Shown in pieces: positions 43,601-51,923 of a stretch of 64,000 nt of DNA. The DNA is taken from assembly GCA_963558965.1 (NCBI GenBank), contig CAUWIT010000008.1:11730-75729 (forward strand). The letters are read 5' to 3'. This stretch comes from Gallibacter sp963558965. Its GTDB lineage: Bacteria; Bacillota; Clostridia; Peptostreptococcales; Anaerovoracaceae. The notes beneath the pieces are model-generated. The model saw nothing but the letters and a program-made list of their open reading frames with translations. It searched no databases and was not told the DNA's origin. How positions within the stretch are numbered: the stretch's first letter is position 1; each line of letters begins with the position of its first letter. A program made the position numbers and the translations under genes.

Positions 43601-46004
43601 ACATTTTAGTAATCCAACCAGTTGGTCCAACGCCTAAGTATTCAGTAGGATTTTTTTCAAAATCTTCGCCGTACATGTACTTATGCATTGCTACTGCTGC
43701 ATCTAATACAGTTACTTCACCTGCGTATTCATCTGCTTTTTTGTATCCATATTTTTCAGCTAAATCTGAAGTGACTTCTAAATCCTTATAAACCCCTTCA
43801 AACAAGCTTACTTCGTTAGCTCTAACTGTAACTTTTACAACCTTGCTAATTCTATTAGCTTTGGCATCTTTTACAGCTTTATCTAGAGCTTTTATTGCAT
43901 TATTTATTTCATCTGTTGTCGCATCTTCGTTTAAAAGTACTTTTTCAGCTTCTGTTATTGCTGCATTTAAAGTAGCCTTAGTTCCTTCTTTGTACTGGCC
44001 GCCTTCTGTACCTTCAACGATACTATCGCAAAATGTTTTTGCGCTGTCTATGCTCTTTTTAAGACCTGCTTTTTCATCTACAGTGCCCTTAACTTTTACA
44101 GTAACGCTTACTTCTTGCTTATATAGCTTTTGCAATTTTTCATTTTCTGGATGTTTCACTGCAAATTTTCCATATTTAGCACTGCTTAGAAGTGATGAAA
44201 TAGTTACTTCCTGTGTATTATCTTGTCTTGTTACTAATAAGTTGTCATGTTTTACAACTGCGTTGTTGCTTGACTTAAACTTGTTGTAGCCAGCTGACTC
44301 CATTTCTACTGAATCTTCGAAAAAGTCGTCTGGCACTATGCCTGTACCTTTTACATCTTTAACATTGTACGCCCATACGATATTTCCTGCTTCATCTAGA
44401 CGCATCTCTGCAAAAGCGTGTAAGTTTCCAGTTATATTGTTTTTATCCTTGTACTGATTGTCGTTGATGCCTGCAAAACAGTTTGCCTTTGCTTTTTCCA
44501 TCAATGCGATTTCAGCATCTAGTCTTTCATCTGTTATAGCTATAACTTTTACAGGAATGACTTTTTCTACTGTCACACCTTCTCTTGTGAATAAGACTGT
44601 TAAGTTTACAACCTTGTCTTCTTTTTGGAAAACGTCTACATTTGCTCTGTAGCCTGTAATTTTTATAACGCTTTCATCTGAGCTTTTTACTTCGATTTCT
44701 TTGTTTTTAAATACAAAATTATTGTTTTCGTCTTTTATTCTAGTGTATCTAGGTAACTGGATATCACATTGACAGTTATTAGTATCTAACTTCTCTTTTG
44801 TATCAATATCTGTTAATAAATCTGCTGTATAGTATTTATCTAAAATAGCTTTTAGTTCTGCCTCTGTTGGCTTAGCCTGTCCGTTTCCTTTTACAGTTAC
44901 TTTAAATGTTTTAGTTTGTGTTTCAAAATCTCCTACTTTTTCAACATTGCTGTTAAGTACTGAATCATTAGCCTTAAATGTTGCTGTTAGAGTTACTTCT
45001 GTATCTTGTTCCTGAGGCGTAACTACTCCTGTTAAAGGATATAGTTTGCTATCTATACTTCCAGCTTTTAGATTGATTACATCTGTATTTGAACTTGTCC
45101 AGTCTACTACTGACCAAGCTTTATTTAATCCAGATTTCATACATTGTGGCAATGTTAAGTCTTTTGTTACACTTGTAAGATCAGCATTTTCACCTTTAAT
45201 TTTATCTGCTGTAAGCAAGTCGCTTTCTTCTTTTATCTTGCTATTGAAATGAGCAACATCCCAGCCGATTGTTACAGTTCTTGAAGATGTAACTGCTTCT
45301 GCATTGCCTTTTGAAAATACAAATGTGCAACTTACATTTTTTACATTTGTGTAACCGCCAAGTTCACCTTTGTTGTAATTTATTTTTCCATCTAGACCTA
45401 CATATGATGTATCATTTGAAGTCTTAACAGATACGCTTACACCTTGTACTCCTTCGTAGTTATTTACTTTATTCGCTACGAAATCATTGATATTTGTAAC
45501 ATTATCCTTGCAACTAGGTCTAAGTGCACCATATTCCTTGTCGAAAGCTTTTTTTGCAGCATCAACTGCTGATTGGTCTGCTGGGCTGATAGCATCTTGA
45601 TTGATCATTTTAATATTTTCAACTAGATTAGCTTCATCCCCTTTAGGTGTTATTGTTCTTTGAATTTTTACATATTTATCTTTTGTAATTGTATATGTAT
45701 ATTCAGTTCCTGGATATATGGCATAAGTTCCATCTGAACTTGGTGTTACTTCTTCTTCGTATTCATAACCAAGATCCCAGTCTTCTTCCATATATGTAAC
45801 TTTTATAGTTGGATTTTCAATATTATCACCTGTTAATTTATCAGTAATATTGAACTTCAAATTGTATTTTGTAACAGCTTTTGTAACTTTAGTTGTTGGA
45901 TTTTTTTCAGCTGCAAAAGTTGCCACTGGACTACTTACTCCAGATACTATTAACATAAGTGATAGCACCCATGCTAACAGCCTTTTATACTTTTTAGATT
46001 CCAT
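40686..46004 (-). CDS. Giant cell-wall-sorted surface protein with DUF4430-like and FIVAR modules
   Basis: 1772 aa. The N-terminal signal peptide (KYKRLLAWVLSLMLIVSGVS...TFAAEK) is followed by several beta-rich modules. Around residues 740-1120 there are two DUF4430-like segments; the second contains YYEGENVAQVLVRNLQDNGY and LSGWVFKYNDLHSPVGASGV...MVIRWSF. After that come many FIVAR-type three-helix repeats (KINALGTITLESKEALEEAR), a Pro/Gln/Lys repeat spacer, and a C-terminal sorting signal SAQTGDETP plus hydrophobic stretch and RRK tail, a noncanonical LPxTG variant. Last gene of the cobalamin-riboswitch operon, after an 81-nt gap with a hairpin. Probably displays binding domains beyond the cell wall. 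Confidence 0.85.
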   Translation of the reverse strand: MESKKYKRLLAWVLSLMLIVSGVSSPVATFAAEKNPTTKVTKAVTKYNLKFNITDKLTGDNIENPTIKVTYMEEDWDLGYEYEEEVTPSSDGTYAIYPGTEYTYTITKDKYVKIQRTITPKGDEANLVENIKMINQDAISPADQSAVDAAKKAFDKEYGALRPSCKDNVTNINDFVANKVNNYEGVQGVSVSVKTSNDTSYVGLDGKINYNKGELGGYTNVKNVSCTFVFSKGNAEAVTSSRTVTIGWDVAHFNSKIKEESDLLTADKIKGENADLTSVTKDLTLPQCMKSGLNKAWSVVDWTSSNTDVINLKAGSIDSKLYPLTGVVTPQEQDTEVTLTATFKANDSVLNSNVEKVGDFETQTKTFKVTVKGNGQAKPTEAELKAILDKYYTADLLTDIDTKEKLDTNNCQCDIQLPRYTRIKDENNNFVFKNKEIEVKSSDESVIKITGYRANVDVFQKEDKVVNLTVLFTREGVTVEKVIPVKVIAITDERLDAEIALMEKAKANCFAGINDNQYKDKNNITGNLHAFAEMRLDEAGNIVWAYNVKDVKGTGIVPDDFFEDSVEMESAGYNKFKSSNNAVVKHDNLLVTRQDNTQEVTISSLLSSAKYGKFAVKHPENEKLQKLYKQEVSVTVKVKGTVDEKAGLKKSIDSAKTFCDSIVEGTEGGQYKEGTKATLNAAITEAEKVLLNEDATTDEINNAIKALDKAVKDAKANRISKVVKVTVRANEVSLFEGVYKDLEVTSDLAEKYGYKKADEYAGEVTVLDAAVAMHKYMYGEDFEKNPTEYLGVGPTGWITKMFGQETMNVGFTVNHLQPGMSLINQAVLKDNDIVELFVYCDPGWNDVVLYFEELSTKCQFGDDIELNLKSYQPMMGGNLLAEPNAKVALIDQSDKTVAEAVSDENGKVKFTNIPVGKYKAIVTEANHEYYFVPTAQVEVEEKEEITPAGYVYLCVEKGNIGQGYMLEPEKIPYYEGENVAQVLVRNLQDNGYEVDMTGSPEDSFYLSSINDTKGSTTATLPKFLEDYIKENNIDLANPRDSQWLGEFDYTNLSGWVFKYNDLHSPVGASGVPCENNMVIRWSFTVCGYGSDCWDTGWGNPIVPNTLNKDKLVKEIADFKASSNYDELIKDPLVKKVYDEMLANGTDNSINQTTIDNNLTAFEEAKTFASKTDEEKVKTIIDEINSIGEVDITKKGLINSIRLKYDSLTADQKKQISEETLKILTDAETRLLEVCKENAIAEIEGYKKIDKYFAEQQEEIKTIVEKYKKQINDLTSDNGIDECVVNAKSELDKVKEKTQITKDLIDGLGNKPGLDKRADYEKAQEAFDSLTQSEKRIVGRKYESKLKSAKNNIFSLQVKAYYTEIKEYKNLDDYRPEQKEEISKIVSSFTQGASKCKDLKSLDKFYADQKAEMDKIKTDAQLTKEENIADVVAKIDAIGTVTLESKGKIDAAREAYDKLAADDKAGVTNYDSLVAAEAKYKEIYDKAEADKKAVANVIGLIDEIGEVSLDSEAAINKARTAYDALEKELKDGVTNYETLTKAETKYAELVEQDKANKEAANKVTEKINALGTITLESKEALEEARKAYDALTDEQKALVTSLDKLLEGEIKYAELVEQDKANKEAAKVVIEKINALGTITLESKEALEEARAAYDALTDDQKALVNNISVLTEAEKTYAKLVEDSKPVDPQQPVDPQQPGDTEKPVNPQKPADTQKPVDTQKPADQQKPVNTQKPEKEEKSAQTGDETPRALYASLMALAALGVSALYRRKTH

Positions 46005-46027
46005 GATGATAACTCCTCATAATTTAT

Positions 46028-46067
46028 AGAAGGCTCAGTTAATATTTCTTATATAAATGAGCCTTCT
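46028..46067 (-). promoter_or_regulatory. Intergenic hairpin before the giant surface protein gene
   Basis: AGAAGGCTCA (46028-46037) pairs exactly with TGAGCCTTCT (46058-46067). No T-run follows on the minus strand, so it is not a classical terminator. As it sits in the leader of the last gene, an mRNA-processing or stabilising role is possible. Confidence 0.4.
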
Positions 46068-46085
46068 ATTAACTCATTTTAATTT

Positions 46086-49000
46086 TTATTTTTTACTTTT
46101 AATTTTTACTACTGAGCTAAATGAGCTCTTTCTACCATCTTTTGATATGGCTCTTACTTTATAGTAGTAAGTTTTTCCCTTTTTAGCAGAAGTGTTTTTA
46201 TATGAAATATTTTTAGTTGTGTACTGTTTTTTAAATGTACCTGTTTTATTTACTGTTGATCTATATACTTCATATTTATATGCCTTGCTTACTTTTGTCC
46301 ACTTAATATATGGCTTAGTTGATTTTATGATTTTAATTGTAGGCTTTATAACTTTTGTCTTATATCTAATCTGTCCACTAGTGCCGACAAGTTTATCATT
46401 TTTGTTGTAAGCTCTAACTTTATAATAGTAAGTCTTACCTGGTGTTGCACCTTTATAAGTGTAGCTATTTCCTTTAGTTGTACAAATTCTAGAGTATTGA
46501 CCTTTTTCGGATGTTGCTCTATAAACTTTATATGTTGTTGCTGTTTTTACGTCTTTCCAATTTAATATCGGTTTTCCATCAACTGAACGATATAACATTT
46601 TGACAGATATATCGTAAGGACTTCTCGCTTTACTTACTATATTACTATATTCACTATTATTGCCATTTTTAGCAATTGCAACTACCTTATAGTAATAAGT
46701 GTATCCTGCTACAGCTCCTGTATTTGTATAACTTGTACCTGATGTTGTATATGTTTTTGAGTATTTTCCATTTTTACTAGTTGCTCTATATACCTCATAA
46801 CTGCTAGCATATTTAATCTTAAACCAAGTAATTCTAGGTGCTCCTTTATTTAAACTTACTGAAATTTTTGGAGCATCAACAGTTAATTTGCTAAAACTGT
46901 CTTCTGCTGCTAACAACACATCATAATTTGTAACAAACTTTTGTTCCTCGCTAGTTAAACTATTATATGCTTTTCTTGCATCAGCAATAGCTGTTTCTTT
47001 TTCAAAAGTTACTGTTCCGATTCCATTGATTTTAGCAATTACAGCGTCTACTTTTTCCTTTGAAATTTCTTCTGCTGTCTTGATTTTGTCTAACTTAGCT
47101 TTTGCTTCGTTTACGATATCCATCATTTCAGTTTCTGTAGTTGCACTAAACAATGCTGTTTTCGCTTCTAAAATAACATTATCTATTTCATCTTGCTGTG
47201 CCTTGTTATACTTTGATTTATCTTTGTAAGTTTCTATTATACTTAAATATTTATTTACTAATGAATCTTTTGATATAACTTTTACTGTTGATTTTCCTAT
47301 AACAACTCCGTTTTCTGCTGTTGCAGCAATAGTTGTTTCACCAGCTTTAACTGCTGTAACATTTCCTTCTTGGTCAACTGTTGCAACTTCTTCATCTAGA
47401 GAGCTCCAACTTAAATCCTGATAAGTCGCATCTATAGGATTTACTTTAGCCTTTATTTTAATCTTGCTATTTTCTAAGATAACAACTTCTTTTGGATTTA
47501 GTTCAATAGAAGCCACTGGTATTTTTTCTACAAGTCTTAGCTCGTAATTTTGTTTCGCCTTACCGTTTTCTGCTGTTACTTCAATAGTTACACTTGCAGA
47601 TTTAGTTTTATCGACTCTATATACTGCTGCATATTTATTTGAAGTTCCATTCAATTTTAATTCTGTACCTTTTTCAACTGCTTCTCCATTTCTCTTGCTT
47701 GCAACATTTTCATTTGCTAAAACCTTTACAGTTGCATTTGGATCTGTTGATTTTGCCCAAATCCTATAAAACTCATCTTCTTTTTGATCAGTTATATCAC
47801 AATCATAATTATAGACTTCACTTGAAAATTCATTTTTTAAAGGTATTAAATTGCTGTTGTAACTATTTGATGTGCTTACCTTTAGTTCGCTTAAAGTTGT
47901 AATAGCCGCAGTTTGAGAAATTTTCAAATTATATGTTCTTGCATATTCGCCATTAGATACTTTAATTGCTACATCTTTTGGTTTATCGCTTATTTCTATT
48001 TTTTGCTTACCTTTGTATTCACTGCCATTAACAGTTACTTTTGAACCAGCAGATGCTTTTACTTCTAAATTAACGTATTTATCTTCACCTTTAACTTTTA
48101 CAATATAATTTCCATTTCGTGAATCAAAAGTTTGATCCCATGATACTGCGCTTTCACTATCTGTAGTAACTTTAATATCTTCAAGATATGCTGGGTTTGA
48201 CTCTACTGCCATTAAATAGCAAGAGTCATTCTTGTAGTAGATAGTTCCCTTTTTATCTGCGCAAAGTGAGCTAATACAGTACTGCTGTTGTTCTTTAGGT
48301 GGTATAAATAACTCTGCACTGATTTTTGCTGCTTCACTTTGATCAGGAGTATCATAAGTGTAATAAATTCCTCCTGGATTTGCATTGTATGTAAAGTAGA
48401 TATATACTCTTCCATCTGCTTTGCCATCATTGTTAAAATCGTCATTTACGTGAGCCGTAGACACTAAAGCTCCTGTTTGTGGGTAGCCTTTAATAGGTAT
48501 TCTATAAAGTTCTGAGTTGCTACTTAATTTTTCTTTGCTGTTATCGACTACTGCAAATCCATGGCCTCCGTCAGGGTTAAACTGACCACCTTTGCCACAA
48601 ACTCCAATATATATTTTGTTTTTGTAGACTACTGGTGAAGCAGTTGTCATGCCCCCTAAATCAATGTAGCTATCTTCTCCTAAATTACCATTTTCATCTA
48701 CTTTTATCTTATGTAACTGACCACCTTTTGTGCTGAAATACAAGTATCCATTGTCATACACTGTAGTAGTTCTAATATCACCTTTGATACCATCTACTCT
48801 GCTAATAACTTCTCCTGTTTCAGTATCTAGTGTATAAAATACTGCATTTGTAGTGTATTCCCCTTCACTAGTTCCATCATCTGAACCTACTGCTATATAC
48901 TTAGGTGTAGCATATGCACCAGCCCAATAAAAACCTCTAGGTGATGGGTTCGCTGAATTTTTAAGTTCCTTATCAAATGTTAGATTCCAATCAGGATTTT

Positions 49001-49676
49001 CTTTATCGCTTTTATTTCCAGAAGGTCTAAAAATCCACTTGAAATCCTTTATATCGCCATTTACATTTTCATCGTCAGTAGATACGCAAATGTATTCACC
49101 ATCTTTACTTTCGCCATTCCATGTACCTGTAACAATATATCCTTTGCCATCACTGCCTTTTGTATAGCTGATTGGAGAAACTGTCTGTCCTCCAATTTCT
49201 TCAGTGTGCCAAAGGGGCTCAAGAGTTTCATAATCGACAGCCTGTATCATGCCATTTCCAACTTGAGCAAATATTTTACCGTCTGCATAGATTAGTGGAT
49301 TCATAGCATATCCCACATTTGCTACCATTTCATACGGGCTTCGCATAACCTCCTTTCCGGTTTCCTTATCCACTTTTACTATTTCTTTTCCCACACCGAT
49401 GTACAAATATCCGTCTAAAATAAGTGGCGGTGTTGGTGCTGCTCCCCAGCCAATTCCAAATTTACTTGCCCACTTTAGGTTTGTCGATTTGGCACTAGTC
49501 GGGGTATTTACATCAGTAATACCATTGTTTTCCTGATTGTTTCTGAAGTTGTACCATTCTGCATTTGTAACTTCTTTAGCGTATCCAAATGAAGTAGGAA
49601 CTATAACTGTTCCAAGCATCATAACTACGATAAAGAGCGACAAAAGCTTAGTAAACTTCTTCCCTCTAATACTCAT
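46086..49676 (-). CDS. Secreted PQQ-like beta-propeller protein with Ig-like, FIVAR and FN3-like modules
   Basis: 1196 aa from the ATG preceded by AAGGAGG (the longer open frame adds 21 codons without an SD). Signal peptide KFTKLLSLFIVVMMLGTVIV...GYAKE. Residues ~45-480 form a PQQ/quinoprotein-like beta-propeller with recurring blade motifs (GYLYIGVGKEIVKVDKETGK, GYLYFSTKGGQLHKIKVDEN). Then two cadherin-like beta segments, a Big_2 Ig-like domain (SIELNPKEVVILENSKIKIK...ATVDQEGNVTAVKAG), a FIVAR helical repeat and three FN3-like repeats with TYYYKVRA motifs. No sorting signal, so probably non-covalently surface bound. In the B12-riboswitch operon; ligand unknown. Confidence 0.83.
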   Translation of the reverse strand: MSIRGKKFTKLLSLFIVVMMLGTVIVPTSFGYAKEVTNAEWYNFRNNQENNGITDVNTPTSAKSTNLKWASKFGIGWGAAPTPPLILDGYLYIGVGKEIVKVDKETGKEVMRSPYEMVANVGYAMNPLIYADGKIFAQVGNGMIQAVDYETLEPLWHTEEIGGQTVSPISYTKGSDGKGYIVTGTWNGESKDGEYICVSTDDENVNGDIKDFKWIFRPSGNKSDKENPDWNLTFDKELKNSANPSPRGFYWAGAYATPKYIAVGSDDGTSEGEYTTNAVFYTLDTETGEVISRVDGIKGDIRTTTVYDNGYLYFSTKGGQLHKIKVDENGNLGEDSYIDLGGMTTASPVVYKNKIYIGVCGKGGQFNPDGGHGFAVVDNSKEKLSSNSELYRIPIKGYPQTGALVSTAHVNDDFNNDGKADGRVYIYFTYNANPGGIYYTYDTPDQSEAAKISAELFIPPKEQQQYCISSLCADKKGTIYYKNDSCYLMAVESNPAYLEDIKVTTDSESAVSWDQTFDSRNGNYIVKVKGEDKYVNLEVKASAGSKVTVNGSEYKGKQKIEISDKPKDVAIKVSNGEYARTYNLKISQTAAITTLSELKVSTSNSYNSNLIPLKNEFSSEVYNYDCDITDQKEDEFYRIWAKSTDPNATVKVLANENVASKRNGEAVEKGTELKLNGTSNKYAAVYRVDKTKSASVTIEVTAENGKAKQNYELRLVEKIPVASIELNPKEVVILENSKIKIKAKVNPIDATYQDLSWSSLDEEVATVDQEGNVTAVKAGETTIAATAENGVVIGKSTVKVISKDSLVNKYLSIIETYKDKSKYNKAQQDEIDNVILEAKTALFSATTETEMMDIVNEAKAKLDKIKTAEEISKEKVDAVIAKINGIGTVTFEKETAIADARKAYNSLTSEEQKFVTNYDVLLAAEDSFSKLTVDAPKISVSLNKGAPRITWFKIKYASSYEVYRATSKNGKYSKTYTTSGTSYTNTGAVAGYTYYYKVVAIAKNGNNSEYSNIVSKARSPYDISVKMLYRSVDGKPILNWKDVKTATTYKVYRATSEKGQYSRICTTKGNSYTYKGATPGKTYYYKVRAYNKNDKLVGTSGQIRYKTKVIKPTIKIIKSTKPYIKWTKVSKAYKYEVYRSTVNKTGTFKKQYTTKNISYKNTSAKKGKTYYYKVRAISKDGRKSSFSSVVKIKSKK

Positions 49677-49707
49677 ACTTACCTCCTTTTTTATAAAATA
49701 TTTTTTA

Positions 49708-50982
49708 TTACCAAATATCAACTTCTTCACGCCATCCACCAGCGTTTACACTTATATATTCACGACCTAAAGAAGTTGTGAATCCCCATCGGATTTCGTC
49801 CCCATCATTTAAATCTATATTGGAAGTTCCTGTTTCTAAGTATTCCCCATTTAAAATACATATCCAGCCAGAATCCTTATAAAAGTCAAACTCTCCTAAG
49901 CTGTCTTCTTTGTGTTTCATGATAGTGGCACCCTCAGCATCGAGTTTATCTTTTAATTTTTTAGGAATGGCATATCCGTTAGTTATACCGTTTTTGTAAA
50001 TCCTGCTTAAGTATGCTCCTGTATATCCTGAAGATTTCATAGTATATGAAATGCCCTTGCTATCAAGCACTCTCTTAGTTACTTCCGCTATACTTTCATC
50101 TTTATAAATATCTACAGTCATACCTGTTTCAACTATAGTTCCCTTACCTATAGTTTTAGCTTCAATAGTCACTCTAACTTGACCTATAACTTCTTTTTCT
50201 CCATTTGGATCTGCATAAATGGTGTAATTTTTAGTAATTGTATTATCTTCACTATCTTTTACAGTTATTGTTACTTTGTTTTCGCCTTCATTGACGTCCC
50301 ACTTGTATTTGCGTTCGTAGTTATTTGAACCAGAACTGCTAATTTTTTCGCCATTTACCCTAACTGTAAAATTAAATGCTTCTATTTTATATCCTTTGTA
50401 ATCCTTAGCAGATAATTCAAATGACAATTTTAAACCTGCTATTGTCTCACCATCTTTTAGATTTGTTACAATAGTTGGCAATTTAGAGTTTTGGTCATCA
50501 TCTCCTGGATTTTCTGGAACAACTGGATCGGTTGGTTTTTCTGGTTCTACCGGATCAGTTGGCTCAGTTGGTCCATCTGGACCATCTGGGCTAATTTGCC
50601 CATCTGGATTTGTCGGTTTACCTGGACTTGTTGGGCCATCTTTACCATCGCTTGGTTTATTTTGTTTGCTCGGTTTTTCTTTTTCAATCTCCTGCTCTAT
50701 ACGATTTTCAAATTGATTTCTCTTTTCTTTTTCCTTTTTTTCAATTTGTTTTTGCTGTTGCTTCTGTTGTTTTTTGTATTCTTTTTCTTGATCCTTATTT
50801 AAAGAATACTTCTCCCCGCTAACTAGCACTTGCGAGCGATTTTTATTGATACTAGATATTGGATTTTCTCCTCTAGCCTCTGGTGTATTTTTCACAACAC
50901 CGTACAAAGCTCCAATTGAAATGGCCAAAATCACCAGTATTGCCACTGTAATTTTCTTTTTATTTGAAATGTTTTTTAACAT
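49708..50982 (-). CDS. Membrane-anchored DUF4430 protein with Pro-rich stalk
   Basis: 424 aa. N-terminal membrane anchor (KKKITVAILVILAISIGALY), a long Lys/Gln/Glu coil, a collagen-like/Pro-rich stalk (PGKPTNPDGQISPDGPDGP), an Ig-like domain (residues ~185-260) and a C-terminal DUF4430 domain: VRVTIEAKTIGKGTIVETGM, then EFDFYKDSGWICILNGEYLE and NDGDEIRWGFT. DUF4430 is related to the beta domain of transcobalamin and intrinsic factor. It directly follows the alpha/alpha-toroid lipoprotein gene (5-nt gap), which matches the other half of those proteins. I infer a joint corrinoid-binding role. Confidence 0.82.
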   Translation of the reverse strand: MLKNISNKKKITVAILVILAISIGALYGVVKNTPEARGENPISSINKNRSQVLVSGEKYSLNKDQEKEYKKQQKQQQKQIEKKEKEKRNQFENRIEQEIEKEKPSKQNKPSDGKDGPTSPGKPTNPDGQISPDGPDGPTEPTDPVEPEKPTDPVVPENPGDDDQNSKLPTIVTNLKDGETIAGLKLSFELSAKDYKGYKIEAFNFTVRVNGEKISSSGSNNYERKYKWDVNEGENKVTITVKDSEDNTITKNYTIYADPNGEKEVIGQVRVTIEAKTIGKGTIVETGMTVDIYKDESIAEVTKRVLDSKGISYTMKSSGYTGAYLSRIYKNGITNGYAIPKKLKDKLDAEGATIMKHKEDSLGEFDFYKDSGWICILNGEYLETGTSNIDLNDGDEIRWGFTTSLGREYISVNAGGWREEVDIW

Positions 50983-50987
50983 AACTC

Positions 50988-51923
50988 TTACCTTTTTTCT
51001 TGGTACAGTTTTTCATTTTTTTCTAATAGTTTAATGCTATCTAATGCTAAAAGTGCTTTTTCTGTTGCCATCACATTTGGATCATCACTGTCTTCATCAA
51101 CTGTGTGTTTAAAACCGCCATCTGTTTTATATCTCATAAGTCCATCGTATAAGCTGTTGCCATCCTTTATAAATCTTTTATCATTTACAGGATCAACTCC
51201 CACAGATGTTAGACCTATAATCACTTCTACTGTTGATTCGCAGTTTCCATAACTTCCGTCTTTTTGTTGCTTATCTGATAGCCCATCTACACACTGGTCT
51301 ATTGCACTTTTTACTTTTTTATCTTCCTTGTAGTAGCTTAGTCCTTGCAAATACATAGCCCCATAATCCACTATATTTTCAGTTTTATATGCTTTATTTT
51401 TTACTATCTCATCTGTCAATATATCTATGTACTTCTGTTCATTTTCAAGTTTTACACCTGCTACATTTGAAGCGATAAGGGCAAATGCCACTGCATTATT
51501 TCCTTGGTCTGTTACTTTTTTATAATTATCCAAAGGTTTGACTATATTGTATCCTTCTATATTTTCAGGATTTTCCCCTACGGCACAAACTCCAATAGTT
51601 ACCCTTGCGTATTCCGTATAATACTTTTCGTCCAACACACCTTTTTCAGATTTTACAGTTGCCCTAACATCATCAAAATATGTGGTGAAGTAACTTTGTT
51701 CATCATCTAACGAAATACCACTAGCTTTGACACCTTTAACCGCCCATTCTCCACCGACAGAACCTACACTTGCCGTTGGATTTAGCTCTTTGACATCTGA
51801 AACTGTATCTTCAATTTGCTTGTTTATATCACCTTTGCCACAGCCGGTAAAAAACAATGCCATACACATGGTCAATACAACCAAAATAGATATGCTACTT
51901 TTTCTTTTTTTGATTTTTTCCAT
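50988..51923 (-). CDS. Lipoprotein with alpha/alpha-toroid (prenyltransferase/transcobalamin-like) repeats
   Basis: 311 aa. Lipoprotein signal with lipobox FTGC (Cys28). The mature part has repeated helical-hairpin motifs of the squalene-cyclase/prenyltransferase/transcobalamin alpha-barrel type: GNNAVAFALIASNVAGVKLE, DYGAMYLQGLSYYKEDKKVK, QQKDGSYGNCESTVEVIIGL (the QxxDGS turn), TDGGFKH and NVMATEKALLALDS. No acidic catalytic motif of cyclases is seen, which suggests binding rather than catalysis. SD AGGAG inside the end of the transglutaminase-like gene. Together with the adjacent DUF4430 protein it resembles a split transcobalamin. Confidence 0.82.
   Translation of the reverse strand: MEKIKKRKSSISILVVLTMCMALFFTGCGKGDINKQIEDTVSDVKELNPTASVGSVGGEWAVKGVKASGISLDDEQSYFTTYFDDVRATVKSEKGVLDEKYYTEYARVTIGVCAVGENPENIEGYNIVKPLDNYKKVTDQGNNAVAFALIASNVAGVKLENEQKYIDILTDEIVKNKAYKTENIVDYGAMYLQGLSYYKEDKKVKSAIDQCVDGLSDKQQKDGSYGNCESTVEVIIGLTSVGVDPVNDKRFIKDGNSLYDGLMRYKTDGGFKHTVDEDSDDPNVMATEKALLALDSIKLLEKNEKLYQEKR

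Noticed and set aside
50491..50802. Trp/Phe/Leu-rich plus-strand frames in the DUF4430 protein gene
   Set aside because: Antisense of the Pro/Gly stalk and Lys-rich coil; codon pattern follows the minus-strand gene.
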